DNA of 64,000 nucleotides from an uncultured Winogradskyella sp. Lineage in GTDB: Bacteria; Bacteroidota; Bacteroidia; Flavobacteriales; Flavobacteriaceae. A program made the translations under genes and the position numbers. The DNA is taken from positions 226,494 to 290,493 of the forward strand of contig NZ_CANLYI010000008.1 in the NCBI RefSeq assembly GCF_947495255.1, in the 5' to 3' direction. Below, in pieces: positions 8,662 to 17,170 of the stretch (positions within the stretch are counted from its first letter, which is position 1; every line of letters starts with the position of its first letter). The notes under the pieces are model-generated. The model did no database searches and had not been told where the DNA came from. It saw nothing but the letters and a program-made list of their open reading frames with translations.

Positions 8662-10032
8662 ATATACGCAATATTAGACATAGAAACCACTGGTGGAAAG
8701 TACAATGAAGAAGGAATTACAGAAATTGCTATCTACAGGTACAATGGTCATGAAATAACGGACCAATTTATTTCTTTAGTTAATCCGCAGCGCGAAATCC
8801 AACCCTTTGTAGTTAATCTTACAGGTATTAATTCTAACATGCTTAGAAATGCACCTAAATTTTACGAAGTAGCAAAACGCATTGTAGAAATTACTGAGGA
8901 TTGTATTATTGTAGCTCATAATTCTTCTTTTGACTACAGAATTCTTAAAACCGAATTTAAACGCTTAGGATTTCCTTTTAAACGCAAAACCCTTTGTACA
9001 GTTGAGTTATCTAAACAATTGATTCCTGATATGGAATCTTACAGCTTAGGTAAATTAACTAGAGCTTTAGGGATACCTATGAGCGACAGACACAGAGCAA
9101 ATGGTGATGCCTTAGCAACGGTAAAATTGTTTAAAATGTTGTTGAATAAAGATTTAGATAAGGTCATTGTAAAAGATGCGATTAAGATTGAACAGAAATC
9201 TAAAATAGCTCCTAATCTTAATAACATTATAGATGAATTACCATCACATACAGGTGTATACTACATTCATAATGTAGATGGAGATATTATATACATTGGT
9301 AAAAGTAAAAATATTAGAAAACGTATCGTTCAACATTTTACAGGTACCAATTCTAAGTCTAAGAAAATTCAGAAATTAGTAAGTACAGTGACTTACGAAA
9401 AAACGGGTAGCGAACTAGCTGCATTACTAAAAGAAAGTGCTGAAATAAAAAAGAACAAACCTATTTTTAATAGGGCATTACGCAGAAGTATTTTTACACA
9501 TGCACTTTATAGTTTTACAGATAAAAATGGCTATATCAATTTAGAAATAGACAAGTCAGACAGAGACGATGTACCTATAACAACATTTAGCACAAGAGCA
9601 AGTGGAAAACATTTTATGTTTAAGGCTGTTGAAGATTTCAATCTGTGCCAAAAACTTACAGGTTTATACACTACAAAAACAAGTTGTTTTAAATACGAAG
9701 TTAAAGAATGTAATGGTGCTTGCATTAATGAAGAATCTGTTGAAGATTATAATAAACGAATAGAATTACTAAAAGAAAAATATAGTTACGATAATAAAAA
9801 CATGCTTATCATTGATAAGGGTCGTGAAATAAGCGAAAAAGTAGTGTTTTTAATCGAAAATGGTATTTTTAGAGGCATGGGTTATTTCAACTTAAATCTT
9901 CAAATAGATAACAGAAAAATTCTAAAATCTGTTATTACTCCTATGACAAACGATAGAGATTCTCAACATATCATTCAGAGTTATCTAAGAAGAAATAAAC
10001 GTTTAAAAATTATAGATTTAAATCAAGATTAA
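8662..10032 (+). CDS. DnaQ-like 3'-5' exonuclease fused to GIY-YIG (UvrC-like) domain, probable ATA start
   Basis: The first ATG (8839) would remove the exonuclease active site. The same frame is open upstream and encodes YAILDIETTGGKYNEEGITE directly after an ATA at 8662; the in-frame stop is at 8650-8652 and the codons between are CAG AAC ACT ATA, so no ATG, GTG or TTG is available. From 8662 the protein has 456 residues, the usual family length. Domains: DEDD exonuclease about 1-165 (DIET 6-9, HNSSFDYR 86-93, HRANGD near 144-149) and GIY-YIG nuclease about 195-280 (GVYYIHN, YIGKSKNIRKRIVQH). It resembles the DnaQ-UvrC (Cho-like) fusions thought to act in DNA repair. It overlaps the next gene by one base. 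Confidence 0.8.
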   Translation: MYAILDIETTGGKYNEEGITEIAIYRYNGHEITDQFISLVNPQREIQPFVVNLTGINSNMLRNAPKFYEVAKRIVEITEDCIIVAHNSSFDYRILKTEFKRLGFPFKRKTLCTVELSKQLIPDMESYSLGKLTRALGIPMSDRHRANGDALATVKLFKMLLNKDLDKVIVKDAIKIEQKSKIAPNLNNIIDELPSHTGVYYIHNVDGDIIYIGKSKNIRKRIVQHFTGTNSKSKKIQKLVSTVTYEKTGSELAALLKESAEIKKNKPIFNRALRRSIFTHALYSFTDKNGYINLEIDKSDRDDVPITTFSTRASGKHFMFKAVEDFNLCQKLTGLYTTKTSCFKYEVKECNGACINEESVEDYNKRIELLKEKYSYDNKNMLIIDKGREISEKVVFLIENGIFRGMGYFNLNLQIDNRKILKSVITPMTNDRDSQHIIQSYLRRNKRLKIIDLNQD

Positions 10033-11978
10033 TGAAATATAGGTTATTAATAGTTTCACTATTCGCTTCATTTTTAAGTTTCTCTCAAGGTTATGTTACT
10101 GATATGTCAGTTTCTAAAAGCGAATTAGAACAAACAATTTACTCTAAAGATTCTACAGCCGAAGCATTAGTTATCTACGATTATGGCAACAGTTTTGTTA
10201 ATAACAAAACCTTTTGGTTAAATTCTCAGTTTAAGCAAAAAATTAAAATATTAAAACCTGAAGGCATCGATAGAGGCGAATTTGAAGTTATACTTTACAA
10301 AGGAAAATCTTCTACCGAAAAAATTGAGGATATTAAAGGTACAACCTACAATTTAGAGGATGATAAAGTGGTAAAAACCTATTTAACAAAAAAAGCCATT
10401 TTTAGAGAAGAAAACGAAAAATATACACGTGTAAAATTTGTTTTGCCTAATGTAAAAGTTGGCAGTATCGTAACCATAAGCTATGAAAAACAGTCGCGCT
10501 TTATGGCTAAATTTCAACCTTGGTACTTTCAAGGAGATGATCCTGTCTTATATAGTGAATACAATACCAGTATCCCAGGTAACTACGAGTATCATATAAA
10601 ACTTGTTGGTGGTATTCCGTTTGACACGCATGATGTCAGTCTGAAAAAAAATTGCTTAGAAACAGGACGAGGAGCAAGCGCTGATTGCAGTGTTTCTAAA
10701 TATATAATGAAAAACATACCAGCATATAAGTCTGAAGATTTTACTACTACGTCCTTAAATTATTCCTCCAGAGTAGAATATGAAATGAGTGTTTTTCATG
10801 GTTTTGATGGTAGAGTTGATAAAATTACTAAAACATGGAAAGATGCAGACCATGAACTCAAAGCAGATAGTGAATTTGGAAAACAACTCAGTAAAAGCAG
10901 TCTTGCAAAAAATATTTTACCTCAGTCTATTACCTCTATTCCTGACCAACTCGAAAGGGCTAAAGCGATATATCGTTTTGTTCTAGATAATTATACTTGG
11001 AACGGAAAATCTGAACGTTATGATGTTTCTGTCAAAGATTTAATAAAAGAAAAGGTAGGTAGTGTTTTTGAAATCAACTTACTCTTAGAAAACCTATTAT
11101 CTAGTGAAGGCCTGAAGGTATATCCTATTTTAATGTCTACACGAGAAAACGGTTTTGCTACTAAAGTATATCCTGTTCTTACTGATTTTAATTATGTTAT
11201 TTTAAAAACTACAATAGACGGAAAACATTATTTTCTAGATGCCACAGATAAATACTACACTTTTGGTGAATTACCTTTTAGAGCTTTAAATCAATATGGT
11301 AGATTAATTGATTTTGAAGATGGCAGTTACTGGGAAGATATTGTAGTGAGTAATTATTCTGGCAGAACACATAGAGTTCAACTATCTTCATTCACAGACG
11401 ATGAATTTACCGGAACAATACAAAGTAGATATACTGGCTATCATTCTCATAAACCAAAGAAACAATATGACGAGAACCCTTCTAGTTATTTAGAGAATAA
11501 AACAAATACCCTTTCTGATATTTCAATTGACAACTTTGAAGTTGTTGATTTTGATGTTTCAAATCATAATTTTAATGAAAAATTTGATGTCAACATAGAC
11601 CCCGAATTTATTGGTAACAAAATTTACCTTAATCCATTTCTTATCAAATTTTTTGAAGAAAATCCTTTTAAGCTTCAAGAACGTACTTACCCAATAGATT
11701 TTGGCTACAAAAACGTTTACAATTATAGTATGCAAATTAAGATAGATGAAAGTTTAACTATTCTTGAAACTCCTGAAAAGTTCAATTATTTGCTTCCTAA
11801 TGGAGCCGGAAGCCTAGTATTTAATATAGAATTAAAAGATAACTTACTTACACTCTATTTTAAAGTTAAATTCAATTTACCCATCTATCTACCAGAATAC
11901 TATCCTTATTTAAAAATTTTTATGGATAAGGTAGTAGAGCTTCAAAACAACACAGTTATTGTTTTAGAAAAGAAATAA
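10032..11978 (+). CDS. Secreted DUF3857/transglutaminase-like protein
   Basis: 648 residues. Signal peptide about 1-19 (LLIVSLFASFLSFSQ). A DUF3857 domain fills roughly residues 35-240 (LVIYDYGNSFV, FWLNSQFKQKIKILK, VLPNVKVGSIVTISYE) and a transglutaminase-like fold follows at about 290-410 (RAKAIYRFVLDNYTWNG, GSVFEINLLLENLLSSEGLKVYPILMSTR, KHYFLDATDKY). The usual Cys of the transglutaminase triad is not visible: the helix reads GSVFEINLLL, where active homologues have a Cys, so it is probably non-catalytic. Periplasmic or outer-membrane exposed. Its ATG overlaps the stop of the nuclease gene (TAATG), suggesting coupled translation. Function unknown. Confidence 0.82.
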   Translation: MKYRLLIVSLFASFLSFSQGYVTDMSVSKSELEQTIYSKDSTAEALVIYDYGNSFVNNKTFWLNSQFKQKIKILKPEGIDRGEFEVILYKGKSSTEKIEDIKGTTYNLEDDKVVKTYLTKKAIFREENEKYTRVKFVLPNVKVGSIVTISYEKQSRFMAKFQPWYFQGDDPVLYSEYNTSIPGNYEYHIKLVGGIPFDTHDVSLKKNCLETGRGASADCSVSKYIMKNIPAYKSEDFTTTSLNYSSRVEYEMSVFHGFDGRVDKITKTWKDADHELKADSEFGKQLSKSSLAKNILPQSITSIPDQLERAKAIYRFVLDNYTWNGKSERYDVSVKDLIKEKVGSVFEINLLLENLLSSEGLKVYPILMSTRENGFATKVYPVLTDFNYVILKTTIDGKHYFLDATDKYYTFGELPFRALNQYGRLIDFEDGSYWEDIVVSNYSGRTHRVQLSSFTDDEFTGTIQSRYTGYHSHKPKKQYDENPSSYLENKTNTLSDISIDNFEVVDFDVSNHNFNEKFDVNIDPEFIGNKIYLNPFLIKFFEENPFKLQERTYPIDFGYKNVYNYSMQIKIDESLTILETPEKFNYLLPNGAGSLVFNIELKDNLLTLYFKVKFNLPIYLPEYYPYLKIFMDKVVELQNNTVIVLEKK

Positions 11979-12002
11979 TTTTACTTTTCGTACTTTTAGA
12001 TA

Positions 12003-12833
12003 ATGAAATCGAATCAGAAACATAATTGGAAAACTAAACTTCATGAAATAATTTATGAAGCAGATACACCAGCAGGAAAGTTATTCGATATAATTCTGCT
12101 TATAGCTATACTTGCTAGTATTATTCTTGTTATGCTAGAAAGTGTTAATAGTTTTGATTCAAAATATCATACGTTTTTAAATATTTCTGAATGGATAATT
12201 ACCATTCTCTTTACATTAGAATATATCGCGCGAATCATTTCTGTAAAGAAACCATTAAAATATATCACAAGCTTTTACGGCATCATAGATTTATTATCCA
12301 CAATACCAAAATACTTATCATTAGTATTTATTGGCACACATGCATTAGTTGCATTACGTGCATTACGTTTACTACGAGTTTTCAGAATTTTAAAATTAGC
12401 CAGATATTTAGGTGCTTCAAACAATTTAATGTTAGCGTTAAAGGCTAGTCGAGTTAAAATATCGGTATTTCTATTTGCAGTAGTAATTATTTCTATCATA
12501 TTAGGTACAATTATGTATTTGATAGAAGGTGAAGAAAACGGATTTACTAACATCCCTAAAAGTGTCTATTGGTGTATTGTAACCCTTACAACAGTTGGTT
12601 ATGGAGATATCGCACCACAAACTCCATTAGGACAATTTATTGCATCTTTAGTTATGGTTTTAGGTTATGGAATTATTGCCGTACCAACAGGTATTGTAAC
12701 AGCTGAAATCGCAAAAACAAAAGAACCAGAATTACATACTAACACACAGTCCTGCCCTAATTGCTCTGCTTATAATCATAAAGACAATGCCGAGTTTTGT
12801 TATGAGTGTGGCTACAAATTAAACCATGAGTAA
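12003..12833 (+). CDS. Voltage-gated potassium channel with C-terminal zinc ribbon
   Basis: 276 residues. Six transmembrane segments: S1 about 29-46, S2 63-80, S3 88-103, an Arg-rich S4 (ALRALRLLRVFRILKLARYL, 117-136), S5 153-174 and S6 209-235. The pore loop has the K+ selectivity filter TVGYGD (197-202). After S6 comes a 31-residue tail with a four-cysteine ribbon (Cys251, Cys254, Cys266, Cys269: CPNC...CYEC), presumably a cytoplasmic zinc-binding knob. Selectivity and voltage gating follow from family knowledge; the ribbon's role is unknown. The gene overlaps miaA by 8 bases, so the two are translated from one message. Confidence 0.92.
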   Translation: MKSNQKHNWKTKLHEIIYEADTPAGKLFDIILLIAILASIILVMLESVNSFDSKYHTFLNISEWIITILFTLEYIARIISVKKPLKYITSFYGIIDLLSTIPKYLSLVFIGTHALVALRALRLLRVFRILKLARYLGASNNLMLALKASRVKISVFLFAVVIISIILGTIMYLIEGEENGFTNIPKSVYWCIVTLTTVGYGDIAPQTPLGQFIASLVMVLGYGIIAVPTGIVTAEIAKTKEPELHTNTQSCPNCSAYNHKDNAEFCYECGYKLNHE

Positions 12834-13731
12834 TTTTTTAATTTCTATTGTTGGACCAACAGCTATAGGAAAAACAGCTTTAAGTATTAAGCTTGCGCAA
12901 CATTTTAGTACAGAAATCATCTCTGCAGATTCTCGTCAATTTTATAAAGAAATGTCAATTGGTACTGCTGTTCCTTTTGAAGATGAACTGAATGCAGCAC
13001 CACATCATTTTATTCAAAATAAGTCTATCCATGATTATTTTAGTGTCGGTGATTTTGAACGCGATGCTATTTCAAAACTTAAACAACTGCATACAGACAA
13101 ACCAATTGTTGTAATGGTTGGAGGTTCTGGTTTATATGTCAAATCTGTAACAAAAGGTTTAGATTATTTTCCTGAAGTTGATGCTAGTATTAGAACACAA
13201 CTTAACTCTCAATTAGAGATAAATGGACTAGCTCTTTTACAAGAAAAATTACAATTGTTAGATCCAGAAACTTATAAAACTATAGCGATAGATAATCCTC
13301 AACGAGTTATTAGAGCTTTAGAAATCTGTATTGGTACAGGTAAACCTTATTCTTCTTTTCTTACCAATCCTGAAAAAAATAGAGCATTTAAAACTATAAC
13401 TATTGGCTTAAATGCAGAACGGTCTATAATCTATGATAGAATTAATCAACGTGTAGATTTAATGATTGAAAATGGCTTGTTAGACGAAGTGAAATCTCTT
13501 ATTCCTCACAAACAACTCAATGCCTTAAATACCGTTGGTTATAAAGAGCTATTCAATTATTTTGAAGGTGAATGGGCACTAGATTTTGCAATTTCAGAAA
13601 TTAAAAAGAATACCAGACGTTTTGCAAAGCGCCAATTAACTTGGTTTAGAAAAGAAGAATCAATTGAGTGGTTTGATTTTAAAACTGATGTTGATGACAT
13701 TATAAAGCACATCACCTCTAAATTAGGGTAA
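12826..13731 (+). CDS. miaA: tRNA dimethylallyltransferase
   Basis: Adds a dimethylallyl group to N6 of A37 in tRNAs reading UNN codons. 301 residues. Seen: P-loop GPTAIGKT (10-17), the tRNA/substrate motif ISADSRQFYKEMSIGTA, GGSGLYVKSVTKGLD, DNPQRVIRALEI, and the C-terminal NTVGYKELFNYFEG with KKNTRRFAKRQLTWFRK. All are diagnostic and in order. The start overlaps the end of the K+ channel gene by 8 bases, an unusual partner, so expression is probably coupled. Convergent with the VanZ gene seven bases later, with no room for a separate terminator. Confidence 0.96.
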   Translation: MSNFLISIVGPTAIGKTALSIKLAQHFSTEIISADSRQFYKEMSIGTAVPFEDELNAAPHHFIQNKSIHDYFSVGDFERDAISKLKQLHTDKPIVVMVGGSGLYVKSVTKGLDYFPEVDASIRTQLNSQLEINGLALLQEKLQLLDPETYKTIAIDNPQRVIRALEICIGTGKPYSSFLTNPEKNRAFKTITIGLNAERSIIYDRINQRVDLMIENGLLDEVKSLIPHKQLNALNTVGYKELFNYFEGEWALDFAISEIKKNTRRFAKRQLTWFRKEESIEWFDFKTDVDDIIKHITSKLG

Positions 13732-13738
13732 ATGCGTA

Positions 13739-14140
13739 TTATTCACTTGATTCTTTCAACTTGAAAACCCCTTTCTTGTTCAGTAAATTGCCAATAAAAG
13801 TAAAAAACAAAATACCTAAACCATCTGCGATTAAATCTGATATATCTAACGTACGATTAGGAAAAAAGGCTTGACTTAATTCTTCAATAAGCACGCAAAT
13901 AGCTACTAAAAGTGTCCCTAGAGGTAATACTTCCCAATATTTAAAATTTTTAAATCTTAATGCGGAATTTACAGCCAAAGTAAAAAATCCAAATAGAAAA
14001 AAATGACCAATCTTATCACCATAAGGCAACCTATTCACAAAATCAAAAAAGACATTTTTACCACCTGTATCTGCAGAAAAGATAATCCAAATTATAAAAA
14101 GTAGAAATAGAGCCGTAATTCCTTTAATCCAATTACTCAT
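13739..14140 (-). CDS. VanZ-like small membrane protein
   Basis: 133 residues with four predicted membrane helices: about 7-23 (ITALFLLFIIWIIFSA), 44-62 (IGHFFLFGFFTLAVNSAL), 71-86 (VLPLGTLLVAICVLIEE) and 103-121 (LIADGLGILFFTFIGNLL). The VanZ pattern DKIGHFFLFGFF, IEELSQAFFPNRTLDISDLIADGLGI is clear. VanZ itself gives low-level teicoplanin resistance; most homologues like this one have no known role. It is separated from the upstream response-regulator gene by a terminator hairpin, so it probably has its own promoter. Confidence 0.85.
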   Translation of the reverse strand: MSNWIKGITALFLLFIIWIIFSADTGGKNVFFDFVNRLPYGDKIGHFFLFGFFTLAVNSALRFKNFKYWEVLPLGTLLVAICVLIEELSQAFFPNRTLDISDLIADGLGILFFTFIGNLLNKKGVFKLKESSE

Positions 14141-14161
14141 TAATGAATTGTTCTATAAAAC

Positions 14162-14190
14162 AAAAATCCAGCTCAAAGAACTGGATTTTT
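14162..14190 (-). terminator. Intrinsic terminator after the response-regulator gene
   Basis: AAAAATCCAG, nine bases, CTGGATTTTT: a 10-bp stem with U-runs on both strands. On the minus strand it follows the response-regulator stop and precedes the VanZ start. Confidence 0.75.
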
Positions 14191-14216
14191 TTAATATCTA
14201 AAAAATGAACACCTTA

Positions 14217-14924
14217 TTATTGGTTGTTTATAACTAATCTAAAGCCTTCACCATGTATGTTTAAAATCTCAACATTTGGATCTGGTTTTAAGTATTTACG
14301 CAACTTAGCAATATATACGTCCATACTACGAGATGTAAAGTAATTATCATCTCTCCAAATTTTTGTTAATGCTAATTCTCTTGGCATTAAATCATTTTCA
14401 TGTAAAGCTAATAAACGTAATAATTCGTTCTCTTTAGGTGATAATTTTGAAGGATCTCCACCATCAAATTTTAAAAATCTTAATTTAGAATTTAAATCAA
14501 AACGACCAATTTTAAACTCAAATTGTTTACTATCAGCAACTGTATCTGTTGCTTTACGTTGCATTATAGCTTTAATCTTCATTAGTAAGACTTCACTATC
14601 AAACGGCTTGTTAAGGTAATCGTCTGCTCCTACTTTATAGCCTTTTAATACATCTTCTTTCATCGCTTTTGCTGTTAAGAAAACAATAGGCACATCTGTA
14701 TTTTTTTCACGAATCTCTTTCGCTAATGTAAATCCATCTTTATAAGGCATCATAACATCTAAAATACAAAGATCATAATCATCTTTTTTGAACTTCTCAA
14801 AGCCTTCCATACCATTTTTAGCATGAACAACGTCGTAATCGTTCATCATTAAATAATCCTTTAAAACCGTTCCAAAATTTGGATCGTCTTCAACTAATAG
14901 TATTTTTTTGTTTTGCTCTTCCAT
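14217..14924 (-). CDS. OmpR-family response regulator
   Basis: 235 residues. Receiver domain about 7-120: acidic pocket VEDD (11-14), phospho-acceptor Asp56 in CILDVMMPYKDG, the Thr of VFLTAKA and the Lys of DDYLNKPF. Winged-helix DNA-binding domain about 138-233 (LSPKENELLRLLALHENDLMPRELALTKIW, SRSMDVYIAKLRKYL, GEGFRLVI). It lies 13 bases downstream of a sensor kinase gene and is its cognate partner. The overall type resembles RprY of Bacteroides. It probably binds its own operon promoter: an inverted repeat lies upstream of the kinase gene. Signal and regulon cannot be read from sequence. Confidence 0.94.
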   Translation of the reverse strand: MEEQNKKILLVEDDPNFGTVLKDYLMMNDYDVVHAKNGMEGFEKFKKDDYDLCILDVMMPYKDGFTLAKEIREKNTDVPIVFLTAKAMKEDVLKGYKVGADDYLNKPFDSEVLLMKIKAIMQRKATDTVADSKQFEFKIGRFDLNSKLRFLKFDGGDPSKLSPKENELLRLLALHENDLMPRELALTKIWRDDNYFTSRSMDVYIAKLRKYLKPDPNVEILNIHGEGFRLVINNQ

Positions 14925-14937
14925 AGTTCTTTTTTTT

Positions 14938-16506
14938 TTATGATATTAATGGCATCTTTATAATAAAAGTACTGCCTTTTCCTTTTTCACTTTCTACTGA
15001 TATATGACCTTGATGATCATCTACTATTCTTTTTACATAAGCTAAACCTAGCCCATGACCTTTAACATTATGCACATTACCTGTGTGTTCTCTATAAAAT
15101 TTCTCAAACACTCGTTTAGCAACTGCTTTAGACATTCCGTTTCCTTGGTCTACAACTCTTACAATGATGTTGTGTCCAGCGTTTTCGGTGTATACGTCTA
15201 TTTTTGGCGCATCATCCGAGTATTTAATGGCATTGTCTAATATGTTAACTAGCACATTAGTAAAATGCGTTTCGTTTGCTAAAACCGATGAGTATTCAGC
15301 ATTTAAATGTGTTTTTATATAACCCTGTCTATCTTCTACAATAAGCTCTACATGCGTTATAGCATCTTCTATTAAGTCGTGCAACTCATGTCTTTCCTTA
15401 CTAATGTTGAGTTCATTCTTTTCTAGCTTTGAAATACGTAATACATTTTCTACTTGCGCATGCATCCGTTTATTCTCTTCCTTTATCATTCCTAAATAAC
15501 GCAACACCTTTTCCTTATCGTTAATGATTTTAGGATTCTTAATAGAATCTAAAGCCAAATTAATCGTTGCAATTGGTGTTTTAAACTCATGCGTCATATT
15601 ATTAATAAAGTCCGTCTTTATCTGTGATATTTGACGTTGCTTAATTAACTGATAAATAGCACTTACATAAGCAATAATTATAATACTTGTAAATACGATT
15701 GAGAGTATAATCATCTTTAAAATAGAAGATATCAGATACTTTTTTCGTTCCGGAAAATCAACCCAAAGGTTAAAAGTACTCTCATTATTATTATCTAAAA
15801 ATATTTGTACACCTCGTGCTTCATCTGTCATTTCAAAATTTTGTGACATCACTTTAGTCGCTAAATCTTGATCATAAATAGCAAACTCAAAATCTAAATC
15901 AATACCTTCTTTTGTTAATTCCTTTCTTAAAAGTGCTTCTACCTGTTTTACAGTTATTCTTCTATAAACTGGTTTATCTTTTAGTATCGTTTTAATTGAT
16001 TCCTCATAAACTTGTTTGTCTAAATCTCCTAAAGTGGAATATTCTTTTAGACTCGTTTCTGGATCTGTTCGTTTAATACCATCTATAGTTGTGGTATTAT
16101 AATATTCCGTTACACGCTCGCTGTATAGTTTACTAATATTAAAACTATCTGCATCAATTTCAATGAACATTGATGGGACTTTATAAAGTTCTTCAAAAAC
16201 CGTATTACGATGTATTATGGTTTTGTCATTAATATCGTCTTCTGTGGCTATGAATAATTGCTTTATTATTGAAGAATTTACCTTATTCTCATTATTTAGA
16301 TAAGGTTTAAGCTTCTTAAAATAATCTCTAAACTCATTTTCTGCAATGGAACTAGAGACATAGCTTAAAGAACGTTTTACGCTACGTGTAAAATTCTTCT
16401 TTTCATTTTCTAAACTATTGTTTATAAAAAACGATTGCACAAAAATAATTCCGAGGAGTGATAAACTCATAAGAACCACCAATAAGACGAATAGCTTTTT
16501 GCCCAT
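14938..16506 (-). CDS. Membrane sensor histidine kinase
   Basis: 522 residues. Transmembrane helices at about 5-27 and 259-287 flank a ~230-residue periplasmic sensor domain with no recognised family. HisKA follows with the H-box NNMTHEFKTPIATI (phospho-acceptor His306), then HATPase_c with the N-box VLVNILDNAIKYSDD, the G1 box VVDQGNGMS and the G2 box GHGLGLAYVKRI, ending IIKMPLIS. It autophosphorylates and passes phosphate to the response regulator encoded 13 bases downstream; RprX-like by context. A dyad (16541-16555) sits between plausible promoter boxes just upstream, suggesting feedback control. coaE lies upstream on the same strand. Confidence 0.93.
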   Translation of the reverse strand: MGKKLFVLLVVLMSLSLLGIIFVQSFFINNSLENEKKNFTRSVKRSLSYVSSSIAENEFRDYFKKLKPYLNNENKVNSSIIKQLFIATEDDINDKTIIHRNTVFEELYKVPSMFIEIDADSFNISKLYSERVTEYYNTTTIDGIKRTDPETSLKEYSTLGDLDKQVYEESIKTILKDKPVYRRITVKQVEALLRKELTKEGIDLDFEFAIYDQDLATKVMSQNFEMTDEARGVQIFLDNNNESTFNLWVDFPERKKYLISSILKMIILSIVFTSIIIIAYVSAIYQLIKQRQISQIKTDFINNMTHEFKTPIATINLALDSIKNPKIINDKEKVLRYLGMIKEENKRMHAQVENVLRISKLEKNELNISKERHELHDLIEDAITHVELIVEDRQGYIKTHLNAEYSSVLANETHFTNVLVNILDNAIKYSDDAPKIDVYTENAGHNIIVRVVDQGNGMSKAVAKRVFEKFYREHTGNVHNVKGHGLGLAYVKRIVDDHQGHISVESEKGKGSTFIIKMPLIS

Positions 16507-16536
16507 CAGCCAAATTTAACATTTTAACATTTAGTA

Positions 16537-16566
16537 CAAATTAGGTTTAACCTAACGTTAACAAAA
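16537..16566 (-). promoter_or_regulatory. Promoter with internal inverted repeat for the two-component operon
   Basis: Read on the minus strand: TTTTG (16566-16562), 18 bases, TAATTTG (16543-16537), close to the Bacteroidetes -33/-7 arrangement although the -7 box is one base short. Between and touching the boxes is the dyad TTAGGTT-T-AACCTAA (16541-16555), a 7-bp perfect repeat with a one-base centre. It ends 34 bases before the kinase ATG. An operator for the encoded OmpR-type regulator is the natural inference. Confidence 0.4.
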
Positions 16567-16578
16567 GAAAACGAATAA

Positions 16579-17169
16579 TTATTGCTTTATTTTTTGAAGA
16601 ATTTTCTCGTGAACCTTAACTGCTTGTTTTTTAGCCTCAACCAAGTCGTTATTAGTAATTACAAAATCAGATTTTTTTATCTTCTCTGCATCAGACAATT
16701 GATTTTTAATAATAGATTTCACCTTTTCTATAGAAGCATTGTCACGTTTTATAACGCGTTGTACCCTTAAGTCTTCATCTGCTACAACGGTAATAATGTA
16801 ATTATATTGACTTTCAAGATTATTTTCAAAAATAATAGCTGCTTCTTTTATGACGTATTCTGAATCTTGTTTTTTTAGCCATCGCTTAAAATGTGACGCT
16901 ACTTTAGGGTGCACAATAGCATTCATTTTGGCTAACAATTCCTTATTATTAAATATTTTTGAAGATAAATAAGGTCTATTCAGTTCATTGTTTTTATAAG
17001 CATCCTTACCAAACAAATCTATTAATTTTCGTCTTATAACTTTAGAATGATTCATCAGAGCTTTAGCTTCAACATCAGCAATATAAACAGGAACTCCTAA
17101 AGCTTTAAAATACTCTAAAATAGTGGTTTTCCCACTTCCAATTCCTCCTGTAAGTCCAACTACTACCAT
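16579..17169 (-). CDS. coaE: Dephospho-CoA kinase
   Basis: Last step of coenzyme A synthesis: ATP-dependent phosphorylation of the 3'-hydroxyl of dephospho-CoA. 196 residues. P-loop GLTGGIGSGKTTI (6-18), the substrate-binding segment YIADVEAKALM, NAIVHPKVASHF and the lid/adenine region VVADEDLRVQRVIKRDN are present. The start codon follows the YbbR-domain gene's stop by one base, so the two form an operon on the minus strand with the glycosyltransferase. coaBC, an earlier step in the same pathway, is at 26.7-28.0 kb, not linked in transcription. Confidence 0.95.
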   Translation of the reverse strand: MVVVGLTGGIGSGKTTILEYFKALGVPVYIADVEAKALMNHSKVIRRKLIDLFGKDAYKNNELNRPYLSSKIFNNKELLAKMNAIVHPKVASHFKRWLKKQDSEYVIKEAAIIFENNLESQYNYIITVVADEDLRVQRVIKRDNASIEKVKSIIKNQLSDAEKIKKSDFVITNNDLVEAKKQAVKVHEKILQKIKQ

Positions 17170-17170
17170 A

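Noticed and set aside
8839..10032. The first ATG as the start of the DnaQ/GIY-YIG gene
   Set aside because: It would cut off the exonuclease motif DIETTGG, which is encoded in frame just upstream; the protein would be 59 residues shorter than the family.
12293..12301. A perfect DnaA box TTATCCACA
   Set aside because: It lies alone inside the K+ channel coding region. A single 9-mer is expected about by chance in 64 kb of A+T-rich DNA, and no cluster surrounds it.
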